From Candidatus Margulisiibacteriota bacterium (lineage in GTDB: Bacteria; Margulisbacteria; WOR-1; O2-12-FULL-45-9; XYB2-FULL-48-7): DNA of 44,619 nt. The stretch's first letter is position 1; every line of letters starts with the position of its first letter. Location: assembly GCA_028702315.1 (NCBI GenBank), contig JAQVPA010000006.1, positions 1-44,619 of the forward strand, given 5' to 3'. The notes under the pieces are model-generated. The model was not told the origin of the DNA. It made no database searches and worked only from the letters and a program-made list of their open reading frames with translations. Both the position numbers and the translations under genes were made by a program. Positions 18,954-28,590 of this stretch are shown one piece after another.

Positions 18954-18981
18954 ATTATATCACTATTTTAAGGAATGTAAA
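18954..18981 (-). promoter_or_regulatory. Predicted promoter for purC operon: TTTACA-16-TATAAT, 7 nt before ATG
   Basis: Minus strand: TTTACA (18981-18976), TATAAT (18959-18954), CCTCGTG, ATG (18946). Confidence 0.6.
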
Positions 18982-18991
18982 ACAAGGATAA

Positions 18992-19714
18992 TTAACGGCC
19001 GGGCCGGAACATCAGCCAAAGGAATTTGGGGAGAGCCAGCTGTCTTTTCCATCTCTGCGGTTCGGTCAGAAGGCGGTAAAGCCATTCAATATACAACGCC
19101 CTGACCCACTTTGGCGCGCGCTTCTTGCGTTCGGAAATAACGTCCAAACTGCCACCGATCACCATGCTAACCGGCACATTCAGCTCCTTCAGGTGACGAT
19201 TAAGCCAGCGTTCCTGTCTCCCTGCCCCCAGCCCGACAAAGAGGATGTCTGGCTTGTCTTCTTTGATCTGTTTGATGACCTTCGAATCGTCACTAAAGTA
19301 ACCATCATGCGTTCCAGCGACGCAAACGCCGGTTATGTTATTGATCAGCTTATCGGCTGCTTCTTCGGCAACTCCAGGTGCGCCACCTAAGAGAAATATT
19401 CTGCGCCCTTTCTTAATTAACTCGACCATCAGGTCTATCCCGCTGACTCGTTCCTGCAGCGGGCGTCCCAGTATCCTGGAAACCACGACCATGCTGATGC
19501 CATCGGGGACTCGCAAGTCCGCATTATTAAGGATTTCCCGCAGTTCTGTATCCTTTTGGGCGGTAACGATAATCTCGGGGTTGGGAGTAACAACAAGGCG
19601 CGGCCCCCCGGCGGCAATAAAGACCTCTACCTGCTCAACCGCCTCTTTGAGGGTGACGTTATCGACTTTTATTCCGGCAAAGTCTATTGTCTTCGGCATC
19701 TGCCCTTTCGTCAT
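18992..19714 (-). CDS. WecG/TagA/CpsF family glycosyltransferase
   Basis: VTPNPEIIVTAQ; RVPDGISMV; VERVSG-like RVSGIDLM; LLGGAPGVAEEAA; DILFVGLGAGRQERWL. Confidence 0.93.
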   Translation of the reverse strand: MTKGQMPKTIDFAGIKVDNVTLKEAVEQVEVFIAAGGPRLVVTPNPEIIVTAQKDTELREILNNADLRVPDGISMVVVSRILGRPLQERVSGIDLMVELIKKGRRIFLLGGAPGVAEEAADKLINNITGVCVAGTHDGYFSDDSKVIKQIKEDKPDILFVGLGAGRQERWLNRHLKELNVPVSMVIGGSLDVISERKKRAPKWVRALYIEWLYRLLTEPQRWKRQLALPKFLWLMFRPGR

Positions 19715-19795
19715 AACGTTAAATAGTATACAATATTATTCCCTGAAATTGAGTGAAATTTTTCAGAAAGGGCAACGAAAGAGTAACGGAGACTC

Positions 19796-19812
19796 ACCCG
19801 CCTCCGGCGGGT
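19796..19812. repeat. REP-like hairpin ACCCGCC-TCC-GGCGGGT
   Basis: 7-bp perfect arms, 3-nt loop. Confidence 0.75.
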
Positions 19813-19821
19813 AAAATGAAG

Positions 19822-19852
19822 CCCTGGCAATAGAACTGCCGGGGTTATTTTT
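19822..19852 (+). terminator. Terminator/attenuator-like hairpin immediately upstream of pgm RBS
   Basis: CCCTGGCA-atagaac-TGCCGGGG followed by TTATTTTTTA, then AGGGAGG and ATG at 19868. Confidence 0.55.
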
Positions 19853-19867
19853 TAGGGAGGAAGAAAA

Positions 19868-21544
19868 ATGGGGAAAGTTGTTAATAAACTAGCAGGTCAG
19901 CGGGTTCCAAAATCCATGTTGATAAATGTCCGTCATTTAATAAGCACTTTTTATAATTTTACCGGAAAATTAAAGAATGTTGCTTTTGGCACTTCTGGAC
20001 ACCGCGGCACCTCCCTGGACGGCTCTTTTAACCGACAGCACATCGAAGCGATCACGCAAGCCATTTGCGAATACCGAACCGCGAACAGTATCACCGGCCC
20101 GCTCTATCTTGGTTTTGATACCCATGGTTTATCCACGCCAGCCTTTAAAGTCGCGCTAAAAGTTTTGCATGCCAACGGGGTAAAGGTCATCGTCAACAGA
20201 TTCAATGAATATACTCCTACCCCGGTTATTTCCCGCATGATCATCAGGCACAATCAAATGAATGGCACGGAGAAGGCTGACGGCATCGTAATTACTCCTT
20301 CTCATAACGGCCCGGGCGATGGCGGGTTTAAATATAATCCTCCTCATGGCGGCCCAGCCGATGTTGACGCAACCGGCTGGATCGAAAAACGCGCGAACGA
20401 GATCATGACCGAAAATAATAAGGTCGTCAAATTAAGCAATTATTATTGGGCACGATACGGAGCGCAGCTGACTAAAAAGACCGTGGCCAAGGATTTTGTG
20501 GCCCCATTCGTCGAAGACCTGGGGAAAGTCATTGATTTCACAGCCATTCGAGAGGCCAAGTTAAAGATCGGCGTCGATCCAATGGGTGGAGCCGGCGTTC
20601 ATTATTGGCGGAAGATCGCCAAACGTTATGGTATCAGGATCGATGTAGTGAACAAAAAAGTTGACCCGCAATTCGGATTTATGACACTTGATCATGACGG
20701 CAAGATCAGGATGGATTGCTCCTCAAAATACGCGATGGCCGGCCTGATCGGCTTAAAAGATCAATTTGATATAGCCTTTGGTAATGATCCTGATTATGAC
20801 CGGCATGGGATCGTCACGCCGGAGGGCTTAATGAATCCCAATCATTTCCTGGCCGTGGCCATCTGGTATCTTCTGCAAAACAGGCCTGAATGGGCGGCAA
20901 ATCTGAAGATCGGCAAGACCCTGGTCAGCAGCAGTATGATCGATAAAGTAGTAGCGGATCTCGGCCATGAACTTTACGAAGTCCCTGTCGGCTTCAAATG
21001 GTTCGTCGATGGCCTGGCCATGGGTTGGCTGGCTTTTGGCGGCGAAGAAAGCGCTGGCGCAACATTCTTGTGCATGGACGGGTCAACGTGGACAACCGAT
21101 AAGGATGGCTTCGCCCTGGCGCTCCTGGCCGCAGAAATCAGGGCAAAGACAGGCTTAAGCCCTCAACATATTTACGATAACATTCTTGTGCCAAAATATG
21201 GTAATTTCTATTATGATCGTAATGACGTTGAACTGACGGAAACAAGCGCGCCGTTATTCCGGAAAAGTGCCAAAGAACTTGCCACCCGGCTTAAGATCGG
21301 AGATAAAATCGCCGGCCGGAAGATCGTTAAGGTCATCATAACCGCTCCAGGCAACAACGCTCCAATGGGCGGAGCCAAGGTCTTTTTTGACGACGGTTCC
21401 TGGTTTGCCGTGCGGGCTTCGGGCACGGAACTGAAGGGCAAAATATACATTGAAACCTTCGGCGCAGAATCTTTGACAACGGAATTAAAAGCGCTCTGGG
21501 AAAACATTAATAATGAAGTTGAACCAATAATGTTGGCGGCTTAA
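19868..21544 (+). CDS. pgm: Phosphoglucomutase (alpha-D-glucose-1,6-bisphosphate-dependent type)
   Basis: FGTSGHRGTSLDGSFN; VITPSHNGPGDGGFKYNPPHGGPAD; FGNDPDYDRHGIVT; FGGEESAGATFL. Confidence 0.95.
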   Translation: MGKVVNKLAGQRVPKSMLINVRHLISTFYNFTGKLKNVAFGTSGHRGTSLDGSFNRQHIEAITQAICEYRTANSITGPLYLGFDTHGLSTPAFKVALKVLHANGVKVIVNRFNEYTPTPVISRMIIRHNQMNGTEKADGIVITPSHNGPGDGGFKYNPPHGGPADVDATGWIEKRANEIMTENNKVVKLSNYYWARYGAQLTKKTVAKDFVAPFVEDLGKVIDFTAIREAKLKIGVDPMGGAGVHYWRKIAKRYGIRIDVVNKKVDPQFGFMTLDHDGKIRMDCSSKYAMAGLIGLKDQFDIAFGNDPDYDRHGIVTPEGLMNPNHFLAVAIWYLLQNRPEWAANLKIGKTLVSSSMIDKVVADLGHELYEVPVGFKWFVDGLAMGWLAFGGEESAGATFLCMDGSTWTTDKDGFALALLAAEIRAKTGLSPQHIYDNILVPKYGNFYYDRNDVELTETSAPLFRKSAKELATRLKIGDKIAGRKIVKVIITAPGNNAPMGGAKVFFDDGSWFAVRASGTELKGKIYIETFGAESLTTELKALWENINNEVEPIMLAA

Positions 21545-21570
21545 GACCTAAGAATGGGAGGAAAAAGGAA

Positions 21571-23244
21571 ATGACTATTAGAAAAGTACTGCCTTTAATG
21601 AATCAATCCCGAGTTTTCGAACAATTATTGTTACAGGCTGGGATCATGAAGAAAACTCATTTGAAACAATTATGGGATGCCAATCCTCAGGCAAGAGCCG
21701 ACATGATAATCAAAACTGACAAATTTTCTTTGGATTACGGATTTCAGCGGGTGACCTCCTTAATAATGGATGCCTTATATCAATTAGCGCGGGAAATGGA
21801 GCTCGAGCAGCATATTGCGGCCAGGTTTAACGGCGAAAAGATCAACGTGACCGAAGGCCGGGCAGTCGGCCATCACGCCCTGCGCGCGCCCCTGAATGAG
21901 CCCTTCATGGTTGATGGCGTCGACCAGATGCCTTTGGTCTACGGAGTCCTGGAGCAATTGGAACGTTTCTCTAACGCGATCATTTCCGGACAATGGCGGG
22001 GCGTGACCGGGAAAAAGATCACCAAGATCGTTGGCGTCGGCATTGGCGGTTCCAAATACGGGCCGGAAGATGTTTACCTATCCCTTTCCGATCGCGCTAA
22101 ATATGGAGTGACCGCCGCTTTTGTCTCTAACGTCGATCCTGAGCATTTGACAAGAGTCTTTGCGGATTGTGATCCAGAAACAACGCTTTTTGTGATCGAA
22201 TCAAAAACATTCACTACCGCGGAAACCGTTGAAGCCAACGCCCAGTCAGCCCGGCGCTTGATGCTGGAAAAACTGGCCGGCAAGGCCTCCCCCGAAGAGA
22301 TCATAAAGAAGCATTTTGTTGCGGTCTCCACAGCCGAAAAACTAGTAAAGGATTTTGGTATCGACCCGGCGAACATGTTTGGTTTTTGGGATTGGGTCGG
22401 CGGCCGGTTCAGTGTCTGGTCGGCAATCGGCGGAGCGGTCTTGGGCCCTACCCTTGGTTTTGACACTTTCAAGGAGTTCCTTGCCGGCGGGAGAGCAGCG
22501 GATTTGCATTATCGGGATTCCGATTTTGAACATAATGTCGCTGTCACCATGGCGCTCATCAGAATCTGGAACCGAGTACTTATGGATTATAAGAGCCTGG
22601 CTGTCGTCCCTTACAGCCAACCGCTCAGAGATACAGTTTTTTACTTGACCCAACAGATCGAAGAAAGCCTGGGCAAGGGTGTTGATAAACTTAAGAGGCC
22701 AGTCAATTTTGTCCCCACTTCTATCGTTATGGGCGATTCCGGCTCAGACGCGCAACATTCATTTTTTCAGGCCGAACACCAGATCCCCGAAGCCGGGATC
22801 GTACCGATTGAATTAACCGGGTTTAGATTTCCTAGAAAGGGGGCTGATCTACCAATCGTCGGCCGAGATCTAACTCAACATCAGCGGTTGCTGGCAAACC
22901 TTTTCGCCCAAAGACGGGCACTGGCCTTCGGCGAAACCAACGAAAAGGAACCGCACCGGAATTTCTCCGGCAACCGGCCAACCAGCCTGTTGATGTTTGA
23001 TCGGCTCTCTCCATTTACCGTCGGCTTATATCTGGCAACGTATGAAAACGTGGTTGACGCCGAAGGCGCGATTGAAGGGATAAATGCCTATGACCAGTAT
23101 GGCGTTGAAAAAGGGAAAAAAGAAGCTACGGCGATCGAAAAAGCGATTGAGCAAGCCAATCGAGTCGGCATCGGCAACGTTGATTTAAGCGGTTTTGATC
23201 TATCAACCCAAAGGCAGATAAGAGAAATATTCCCGAAAGTCTAA
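21571..23244 (+). CDS. pgi: Glucose-6-phosphate isomerase
   Basis: VGVGIGGSKYGPEDV; SKTFTTAETVENA-like segment; FWDWVGGRFSVWSAIG; 21571 downstream of a GGAGG RBS. Confidence 0.93.
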   Translation: MTIRKVLPLMNQSRVFEQLLLQAGIMKKTHLKQLWDANPQARADMIIKTDKFSLDYGFQRVTSLIMDALYQLAREMELEQHIAARFNGEKINVTEGRAVGHHALRAPLNEPFMVDGVDQMPLVYGVLEQLERFSNAIISGQWRGVTGKKITKIVGVGIGGSKYGPEDVYLSLSDRAKYGVTAAFVSNVDPEHLTRVFADCDPETTLFVIESKTFTTAETVEANAQSARRLMLEKLAGKASPEEIIKKHFVAVSTAEKLVKDFGIDPANMFGFWDWVGGRFSVWSAIGGAVLGPTLGFDTFKEFLAGGRAADLHYRDSDFEHNVAVTMALIRIWNRVLMDYKSLAVVPYSQPLRDTVFYLTQQIEESLGKGVDKLKRPVNFVPTSIVMGDSGSDAQHSFFQAEHQIPEAGIVPIELTGFRFPRKGADLPIVGRDLTQHQRLLANLFAQRRALAFGETNEKEPHRNFSGNRPTSLLMFDRLSPFTVGLYLATYENVVDAEGAIEGINAYDQYGVEKGKKEATAIEKAIEQANRVGIGNVDLSGFDLSTQRQIREIFPKV

Positions 23245-23257
23245 CAATCATCTCGTT

Positions 23258-23298
23258 GAACAAAAAGGGTTTTGGGGAAGCCTAAAGCCCTTTTTTCT
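23258..23298. terminator. Candidate bidirectional intrinsic terminator between convergent pgi and deacetylase lipoprotein
   Basis: AAAAAGGGTTTT...TAAAGCCCTTTTTTC inverted repeat with flanking A/T runs. Confidence 0.6.
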
Positions 23299-24010
23299 TA
23301 CTTAGAAGCGAGTCGAGGGGAATTATTTCAACCTTGTTCGCCTTCAAATAATTGATAAATTTATCCGCCACGCCCTTATTCTCATTCCCGTTCCCATGGA
23401 TTAGGATGACCGAACCGTTCTTGATCGACTCTCCCTTCCCTAGCCACGCATCAGCATCAAGGTTAACGTAACCCATCTTAGCCAGTTCTATCAATCTTTG
23501 TTTTTTATGCCGCAGTCCGGGGAAGCGGAAATACTTGGAAACCGTCAGGTGATGATTACGCATAACATTCACGTTATGCAAAACCTCGTAACGGAAGTTG
23601 ACCTTTGGGTTATTAAGGAAATCGTCACTCACCGGATGGGAATAAGAATGATTGACCCAGGTGATATCCAAATCGAGCTTTTTGATCGCCTCAAGTTCTT
23701 TTTCATGCCGCTCGAGCCAGCGGCCGGAGACGCAAACCGCGATTGGGGCCTTTAATGACGATAGATATTTGAATAACTTTGCTTCATACGGCTTAGAAGA
23801 AGGGCAAAGGTCGGTCGTTATGGCAATCTTGGTTATCGGAGAAGTCACCTTAGTGGCCGGAACTTCTGGCTTGGAACAACCAGTAACCAAAAACAAACAA
23901 CCTGTTAAATAACCTATAACCAAAAACAAACAACAGACAAACGTTCCCTGTTTAAGGTTAGAAGGTTTTCGGTTATTTGATTGTTTCTCGTTTGAGGTTA
24001 TCTGTTTCAC
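23282..24010 (-). CDS. Polysaccharide deacetylase (NodB-like) lipoprotein
   Basis: Lipobox [50 protein letters not shown]. Confidence 0.75.
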   Translation of the reverse strand: MKQITSNEKQSNNRKPSNLKQGTFVCCLFLVIGYLTGCLFLVTGCSKPEVPATKVTSPITKIAITTDLCPSSKPYEAKLFKYLSSLKAPIAVCVSGRWLERHEKELEAIKKLDLDITWVNHSYSHPVSDDFLNNPKVNFRYEVLHNVNVMRNHHLTVSKYFRFPGLRHKKQRLIELAKMGYVNLDADAWLGKGESIKNGSVILIHGNGNENKGVADKFINYLKANKVEIIPLDSLLSKKKGL

Positions 24011-24564
24011 TTAATGAGCGCTAAAGCTTCGGCCCTGGCCTTGGCATCTCGCCGAAACACGCCGCGGACGGCAGAAGTAACGGCGACTGTGCCTGGCTTC
24101 TTGACCCCGCGCATCGACATACACATGTGTTCGGCTTCGATCACGACCAAAACACCGCGCGGTTTCAACTTATCCATTAAACAGTCGGCTATTTGGCCGG
24201 TCAGCCGTTCCTGTACCTGCGGGCGCTTGGCGTAACCTTCAACTACCCTAATCAGCTTCGATAGCCCAGTTAGCTTCCCCTTAGTCGGGATATAAACTAC
24301 ATGGGCTTTCCCGGCAAAAGGAACAAGGTGATGTTCGCAGATCGAGTAAAAAGGAATATCCTTGACCATCACCATCTCCTCGTGATCGCCCTGTTTAAAG
24401 ATCGTCACCTCTTTGGCGGGATCCATATGCAGGCCAGAGAAGATGTCGGCATACATTTCCGCAACGCGATTCGGTGTTTCTTTTAAGCCGTTTCGGTTGG
24501 GATCCTCGCCAATGGCCTCAAGAATATCTTTAATTGCTTTAGCTATCTTTTTTTGATTTATCAT
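24007..24564 (-). CDS. folE: GTP cyclohydrolase I
   Basis: [53 protein letters not shown]. Confidence 0.96.
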   Translation of the reverse strand: MINQKKIAKAIKDILEAIGEDPNRNGLKETPNRVAEMYADIFSGLHMDPAKEVTIFKQGDHEEMVMVKDIPFYSICEHHLVPFAGKAHVVYIPTKGKLTGLSKLIRVVEGYAKRPQVQERLTGQIADCLMDKLKPRGVLVVIEAEHMCMSMRGVKKPGTVAVTSAVRGVFRRDAKARAEALALIK

Positions 24565-24577
24565 TTTAATCCTTTAG

Positions 24578-24640
24578 AATAGAGTAACGCGATACGGGTA
24601 ACGCGTACATTGAACGCGTTACGCATTACTCTATTCGCGC
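24578..24640. repeat. Type-A interspersed palindromic repeat, fhs-folE spacer
   Basis: GAATAGAGTAACGCGatacggGTAACGCGTACATTGAACGCGTTACGCATTACTCTATTC; imperfect dyad. Confidence 0.8.
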
Positions 24641-24642
24641 CA

Positions 24643-26208
24643 CTAAAACAATCCGGTAATTTTCCCATCCTCCGTAATATCCATGTTCTCGGCTGCCGGA
24701 TGCTTGGGCAAACCCGGCATAGTCATTATATCACCCGCGTAGGCGACGACAAAGCCGGCGCCGGCGGACGGCTTAAGACCGCGGATCGTAATTTTTAACC
24801 CATGCGGCCGGCCGTATACCTTGGCATCGTCCGACAGAGAATACTGGGTTTTGGCAATGCACACTAAACTGTTACTCAAGCCAATACTATTTAATTTTTC
24901 GATGTCTGCCAAAGCCTGGTCTGTCCAATTGACCCCGTCAGCGCCATACACTTTGATGGCGATCTTTTCGATCTTCTCTTTCAGTGATTCGCTCGATTCA
25001 TATAAAGGATGAAATTTCGACTTAACGCTGGTAATCTTAATAATTGCCTCTGCCAGCCCCTTGCCTCCCTTGCCCCCCTTCTCCCAAACATCAGAAATAA
25101 CCGCCGGCACTCCGAATTCCGCACTCCGCACTCTAATCTCATTAAGTTCAGCGTCCGTATCATTTGCTTTCTTGTTGATCGCGATCACGACCGGCACGCC
25201 AAACAGCTGGATATTTTCGACATGTTTGGCCACATTATCATAACCATGGCGCTCGATCGCCTGTTTGGTAACAACGATCACCGCTGCCGCTGGTTTTAAG
25301 CCTGCGATCCGGCATTTGATGTCAAAGAACTTTTCGGCACCAAGCTCAGTCGCGAAGCCGGCTTCGGTCACGACGTAATCGGCCAGCTTTAAAGCAAGCT
25401 TTGTCGCCACGATCGAGTTACAACCGTGGGCAATATTCGCGAAAGGTCCGCCATGGACGAACGCCGGCGTCCCTTCGATCGTCTGGACCAGCGTCGGCTT
25501 GAGCGCGTCAAACATCAGCAAGGCCATTGCGCCGTTGGCTTTTAAATCAGCAGCGATGACTGGCTTGCCACTCCGATCATAAGCAACAACGATCCGGCCA
25601 AGACGCGCTTTCATATCATTCAGGTCTTTGGAGAGGCAAAGGATCGCCATTACCTCCGACGAAGCGGTAATATCAAACTGGCCGCGGAGGGCTCGGTCGT
25701 TCATATCGATCGCCCGGCGCCAAACGATCCGGTTCTCATCGATGCCAAGCTCATTCCCCTGGTAAATATGATTGTAAAGCATCGCCGCCAGGAGGTTATG
25801 CGCGGAGTTGATCATATGCATGTCGGAGGTGAGATGAAGGTTGATATCCGCCATCGGCAAGACCTGAGAATATCCGCCACCAGCTGCCCCCCCCTTCATC
25901 CCCATCACCGGCCCAAGCGATGGCTCACGGACACAAACAAATGACTTTTTCCCAAGTTTATTCAGTGCCTGCGCCAGCCCAATGGTCGTTGTTGTTTTCC
26001 CCTCGCCCTGAGGCGTCGGGGTCATGGCAGTCACCAAGATCAGCTTGCCCTCTTTCTTTTTCTTTAGTTTTTTAAAAGCGCTTAAATTAATCTTTGCTTT
26101 GTCACAGCCGTGGAGTTCAACATCACCCAACTTAATGCCGGCGCGTTTCGCTATGTCGACAATTAACTTTAATTTGGCCTGTTGCGCTATTTCAATATCT
26201 GTTTTCAT
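24643..26208 (-). CDS. fhs: Formate--tetrahydrofolate ligase
   Basis: TAMTPTPQGEGKTTTTIGLAQAL; REPSLGPVMGMKGGAAGGGYSQV; FVHGGPFANIAHGCNS. Confidence 0.96.
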   Translation of the reverse strand: MKTDIEIAQQAKLKLIVDIAKRAGIKLGDVELHGCDKAKINLSAFKKLKKKKEGKLILVTAMTPTPQGEGKTTTTIGLAQALNKLGKKSFVCVREPSLGPVMGMKGGAAGGGYSQVLPMADINLHLTSDMHMINSAHNLLAAMLYNHIYQGNELGIDENRIVWRRAIDMNDRALRGQFDITASSEVMAILCLSKDLNDMKARLGRIVVAYDRSGKPVIAADLKANGAMALLMFDALKPTLVQTIEGTPAFVHGGPFANIAHGCNSIVATKLALKLADYVVTEAGFATELGAEKFFDIKCRIAGLKPAAAVIVVTKQAIERHGYDNVAKHVENIQLFGVPVVIAINKKANDTDAELNEIRVRSAEFGVPAVISDVWEKGGKGGKGLAEAIIKITSVKSKFHPLYESSESLKEKIEKIAIKVYGADGVNWTDQALADIEKLNSIGLSNSLVCIAKTQYSLSDDAKVYGRPHGLKITIRGLKPSAGAGFVVAYAGDIMTMPGLPKHPAAENMDITEDGKITGLF

Positions 26209-26217
26209 TTTACTTCC

Positions 26218-28125
26218 CTAATGTCCTAATTGTGGCACAAATGTCCGAATTTTTTCACTAATTGAACTCGAATTAAGGCCATACTTCTCAAGAATTTCCG
26301 CTCTTTTTCCATGCTCAATAAATTTACTCGGCAAACCAATTCTTAAAACCGGAATATTTATTTTTTCATCAGCCAGAAGTTCGCAAACAGCGGAACCAAA
26401 GCCACCATCAAGCACTCCTTCTTCGATCGTCACGACTTGTTCACAATTCTTAACCGTTTTAAGGATCAACTCTTTATCCAACGGCTTAACAAAACGCGCG
26501 TTAATCACAGTCGCGGCGATCCCTTCTTTTTCCAGGGCAGTTGTCGCTTCGATTGAAGGTTGGACCATGGAACCGATTGAAATTATGCATATTTTCGTTT
26601 TAGGGCTATGGATCTTTGACCGATGAGCCACTTCCCCTTTACCAATATCTAAAATTGTCTGCTCAAGTGAACCCGCAACTTCCGGACCTGAACCCCGAGG
26701 ATAGCGAATAGCGATCGGCCCATTATGGCCGGCGGCGGTCCAGAGCATCTGGGCGAATTCATTCCCGTCTTTTGGCGCCATCACGACCATATTCGGCAAG
26801 GAACGGAGATAGGCCAGATCAAATATCCCATTATGCGTCGCGCCATCCTCACCGACAATCCCGGCCCGGTCAACGGCAAAAACGACCGGCAAGTTCTGCA
26901 GACAAACGTCATGAATAATTTCGTCATAAGCTCTTTGCAGAAAAGTGGAATAAACAGCCACGACCGGCTTAAGCCCTCCTTTGGCCAGCGCGCCGGCAAA
27001 CGTCGCCGCGTGCTCTTCAGCAATCCCAACGTCATAAAACCTTTTCGGGAACTGCCGGGCAAAATCCTCAAGGCCGGTCCCATCGATCATCGCGGCGGTG
27101 ATCGCCACGACTTTATCGTTTGTCTTACCAATCTCAGCCATCGTCCGGCCAAAGATCGCAGTGTAAGTCTCTTTCCCGCCGCCATTTAGCGGCTCGCCAG
27201 TTTTAATGTCAAAGGGACCAGTGCCGTGAAAACGGGTCGGATCCTTCTCCGCTGGCGGATATCCCTTCCCTTTTTTGGTCAGCACGTGGATCATGACCGG
27301 CCCGTTGATCTCCTTAGCATGATGCAAGGTGCTCATGATCAAGGGGATATTATGGCCGTCGATCGGGCCAAAATATTTAAAGCCGAGCTCTTCAAAGATC
27401 ACATCAACCTTGAAGCTGACTACAATATGCTTGGTCCGGTCTTTCAGTTTCTTCGCCGCCTCAAAAAGAGAAATACCAACCTTTGGAATCCGCTTCGTCA
27501 ATTTTTCTATCCTATTCCGCAGATCGATATAAGCATTACTGGTCGAGACCTGGGTCAGATAATTCGAAATCGAGCCGACATTCTTGGAGATCGACATTTC
27601 ATTGTCATTCAGGATCACGATCAGGTTGCTTTTAACGCTGCCAATGTTATTAACACCTTCAAATGATAATCCGCCGGAGATCGACCCGTCGCCAATGACC
27701 GCAACAACATGGCTCTTTTGCCCGGTCAGCTCCTGGGCCCGGACCAGCCCGATCGCCTGCGAGATCGAGGTCGAAGCGTGCCCAACGGTAAAAATGTCAT
27801 GCGGACTTTCGTTGATGTTAGGGAAGCCTGATAAGCCGCCAAGCTGCCGCAAAGTTGAAAATGTTTCAAGCCGGCCAGTCAGGATCTTGTGGGCGTAAGC
27901 CTGATGGCCGACATCCCAGAGGATCTTATCTTTGGGGCTTTCAAACGTCGCATGCAATGAAACTGCGATCTCGACCGCCCCTAGGCTCGGCGCCACATGA
28001 CCGCCGGTCCGGGCTGTAACTTCGATGATCTTTTGCCTAATCTCCGTCGATATCTGTTCCAGCTGTTTGGTCGATAACTCCCGCAGCGTTTCCGGTAGCT
28101 TTATTTTATCTAATAAAGTAGACAT
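26218..28125 (-). CDS. dxs: 1-deoxy-D-xylulose-5-phosphate synthase
   Basis: GGHVAPSLGAVEIAVSLH; WDVGHQAYAHKILTGR; VIGDGSISGGLSFEG; FDVGIAEEHA-like; PRGSG. Confidence 0.96.
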   Translation of the reverse strand: MSTLLDKIKLPETLRELSTKQLEQISTEIRQKIIEVTARTGGHVAPSLGAVEIAVSLHATFESPKDKILWDVGHQAYAHKILTGRLETFSTLRQLGGLSGFPNINESPHDIFTVGHASTSISQAIGLVRAQELTGQKSHVVAVIGDGSISGGLSFEGVNNIGSVKSNLIVILNDNEMSISKNVGSISNYLTQVSTSNAYIDLRNRIEKLTKRIPKVGISLFEAAKKLKDRTKHIVVSFKVDVIFEELGFKYFGPIDGHNIPLIMSTLHHAKEINGPVMIHVLTKKGKGYPPAEKDPTRFHGTGPFDIKTGEPLNGGGKETYTAIFGRTMAEIGKTNDKVVAITAAMIDGTGLEDFARQFPKRFYDVGIAEEHAATFAGALAKGGLKPVVAVYSTFLQRAYDEIIHDVCLQNLPVVFAVDRAGIVGEDGATHNGIFDLAYLRSLPNMVVMAPKDGNEFAQMLWTAAGHNGPIAIRYPRGSGPEVAGSLEQTILDIGKGEVAHRSKIHSPKTKICIISIGSMVQPSIEATTALEKEGIAATVINARFVKPLDKELILKTVKNCEQVVTIEEGVLDGGFGSAVCELLADEKINIPVLRIGLPSKFIEHGKRAEILEKYGLNSSSISEKIRTFVPQLGH

Positions 28126-28579
28126 AGTAAGTCAGCAGGGTCAGGATAATGGCCATGGTCGCCCCAGCACAGACTTCAATCGGATCATGGCCCAATATTT
28201 CTTTCAGCTTTTCGATCCTGATCTTCCCATTAGAATAGATATCATCAACGATCTTGTTCAATATCTCCGCCTGTTTGCCGGCCGCGCGGCGAACGCCGGT
28301 CGCGTCATACATGACAATCAGGGCAAAAACGAGGGAAAGAGTAAAGAACGGGGAATTCCAGCCCTGGGTCAGGGCAATGCCAAGGGTTAACGAAGTCACA
28401 GAGGCTGAGTGCGCGGAAGGCATCCCTCCCGCCTCAAAAAAATGCCAAAGACTCCACTTCCCTTCCGATAACCGATAAAGGACTACTTTCAACGATTGGG
28501 CCAGAAACCAAGAAATGGTCACCGCGACAAAAGTAAAATTATGTAACAGAGCCTTAACGACATCGGTCATATATTCCAA
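28106..28579 (-). CDS. Divergent PAP2 family (DUF212/YuiD-like) membrane phosphatase
   Basis: SWFLAQSLKV; GGMPSAHSASVTSL; DATGVRRAAGKQAEILN; overlaps dxs start. Confidence 0.85.
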   Translation of the reverse strand: MEYMTDVVKALLHNFTFVAVTISWFLAQSLKVVLYRLSEGKWSLWHFFEAGGMPSAHSASVTSLTLGIALTQGWNSPFFTLSLVFALIVMYDATGVRRAAGKQAEILNKIVDDIYSNGKIRIEKLKEILGHDPIEVCAGATMAIILTLLTYYVYFIR

Positions 28580-28590
28580 CGTATTTCCCC

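Noticed and set aside
19765-19855. Resemblance of the pgm leader to a c-di-GMP-I (GEMM) riboswitch (AGGGCAA, GAAA, GCCTCCGGC, CGGGGTTA)
   Set aside because: The required contiguous core (GACGCAAAGCC...CCUAA, GGUAGGUAGCGGGGUUACC) is missing and the stems do not pair as in that class; the fragments are probably coincidental.
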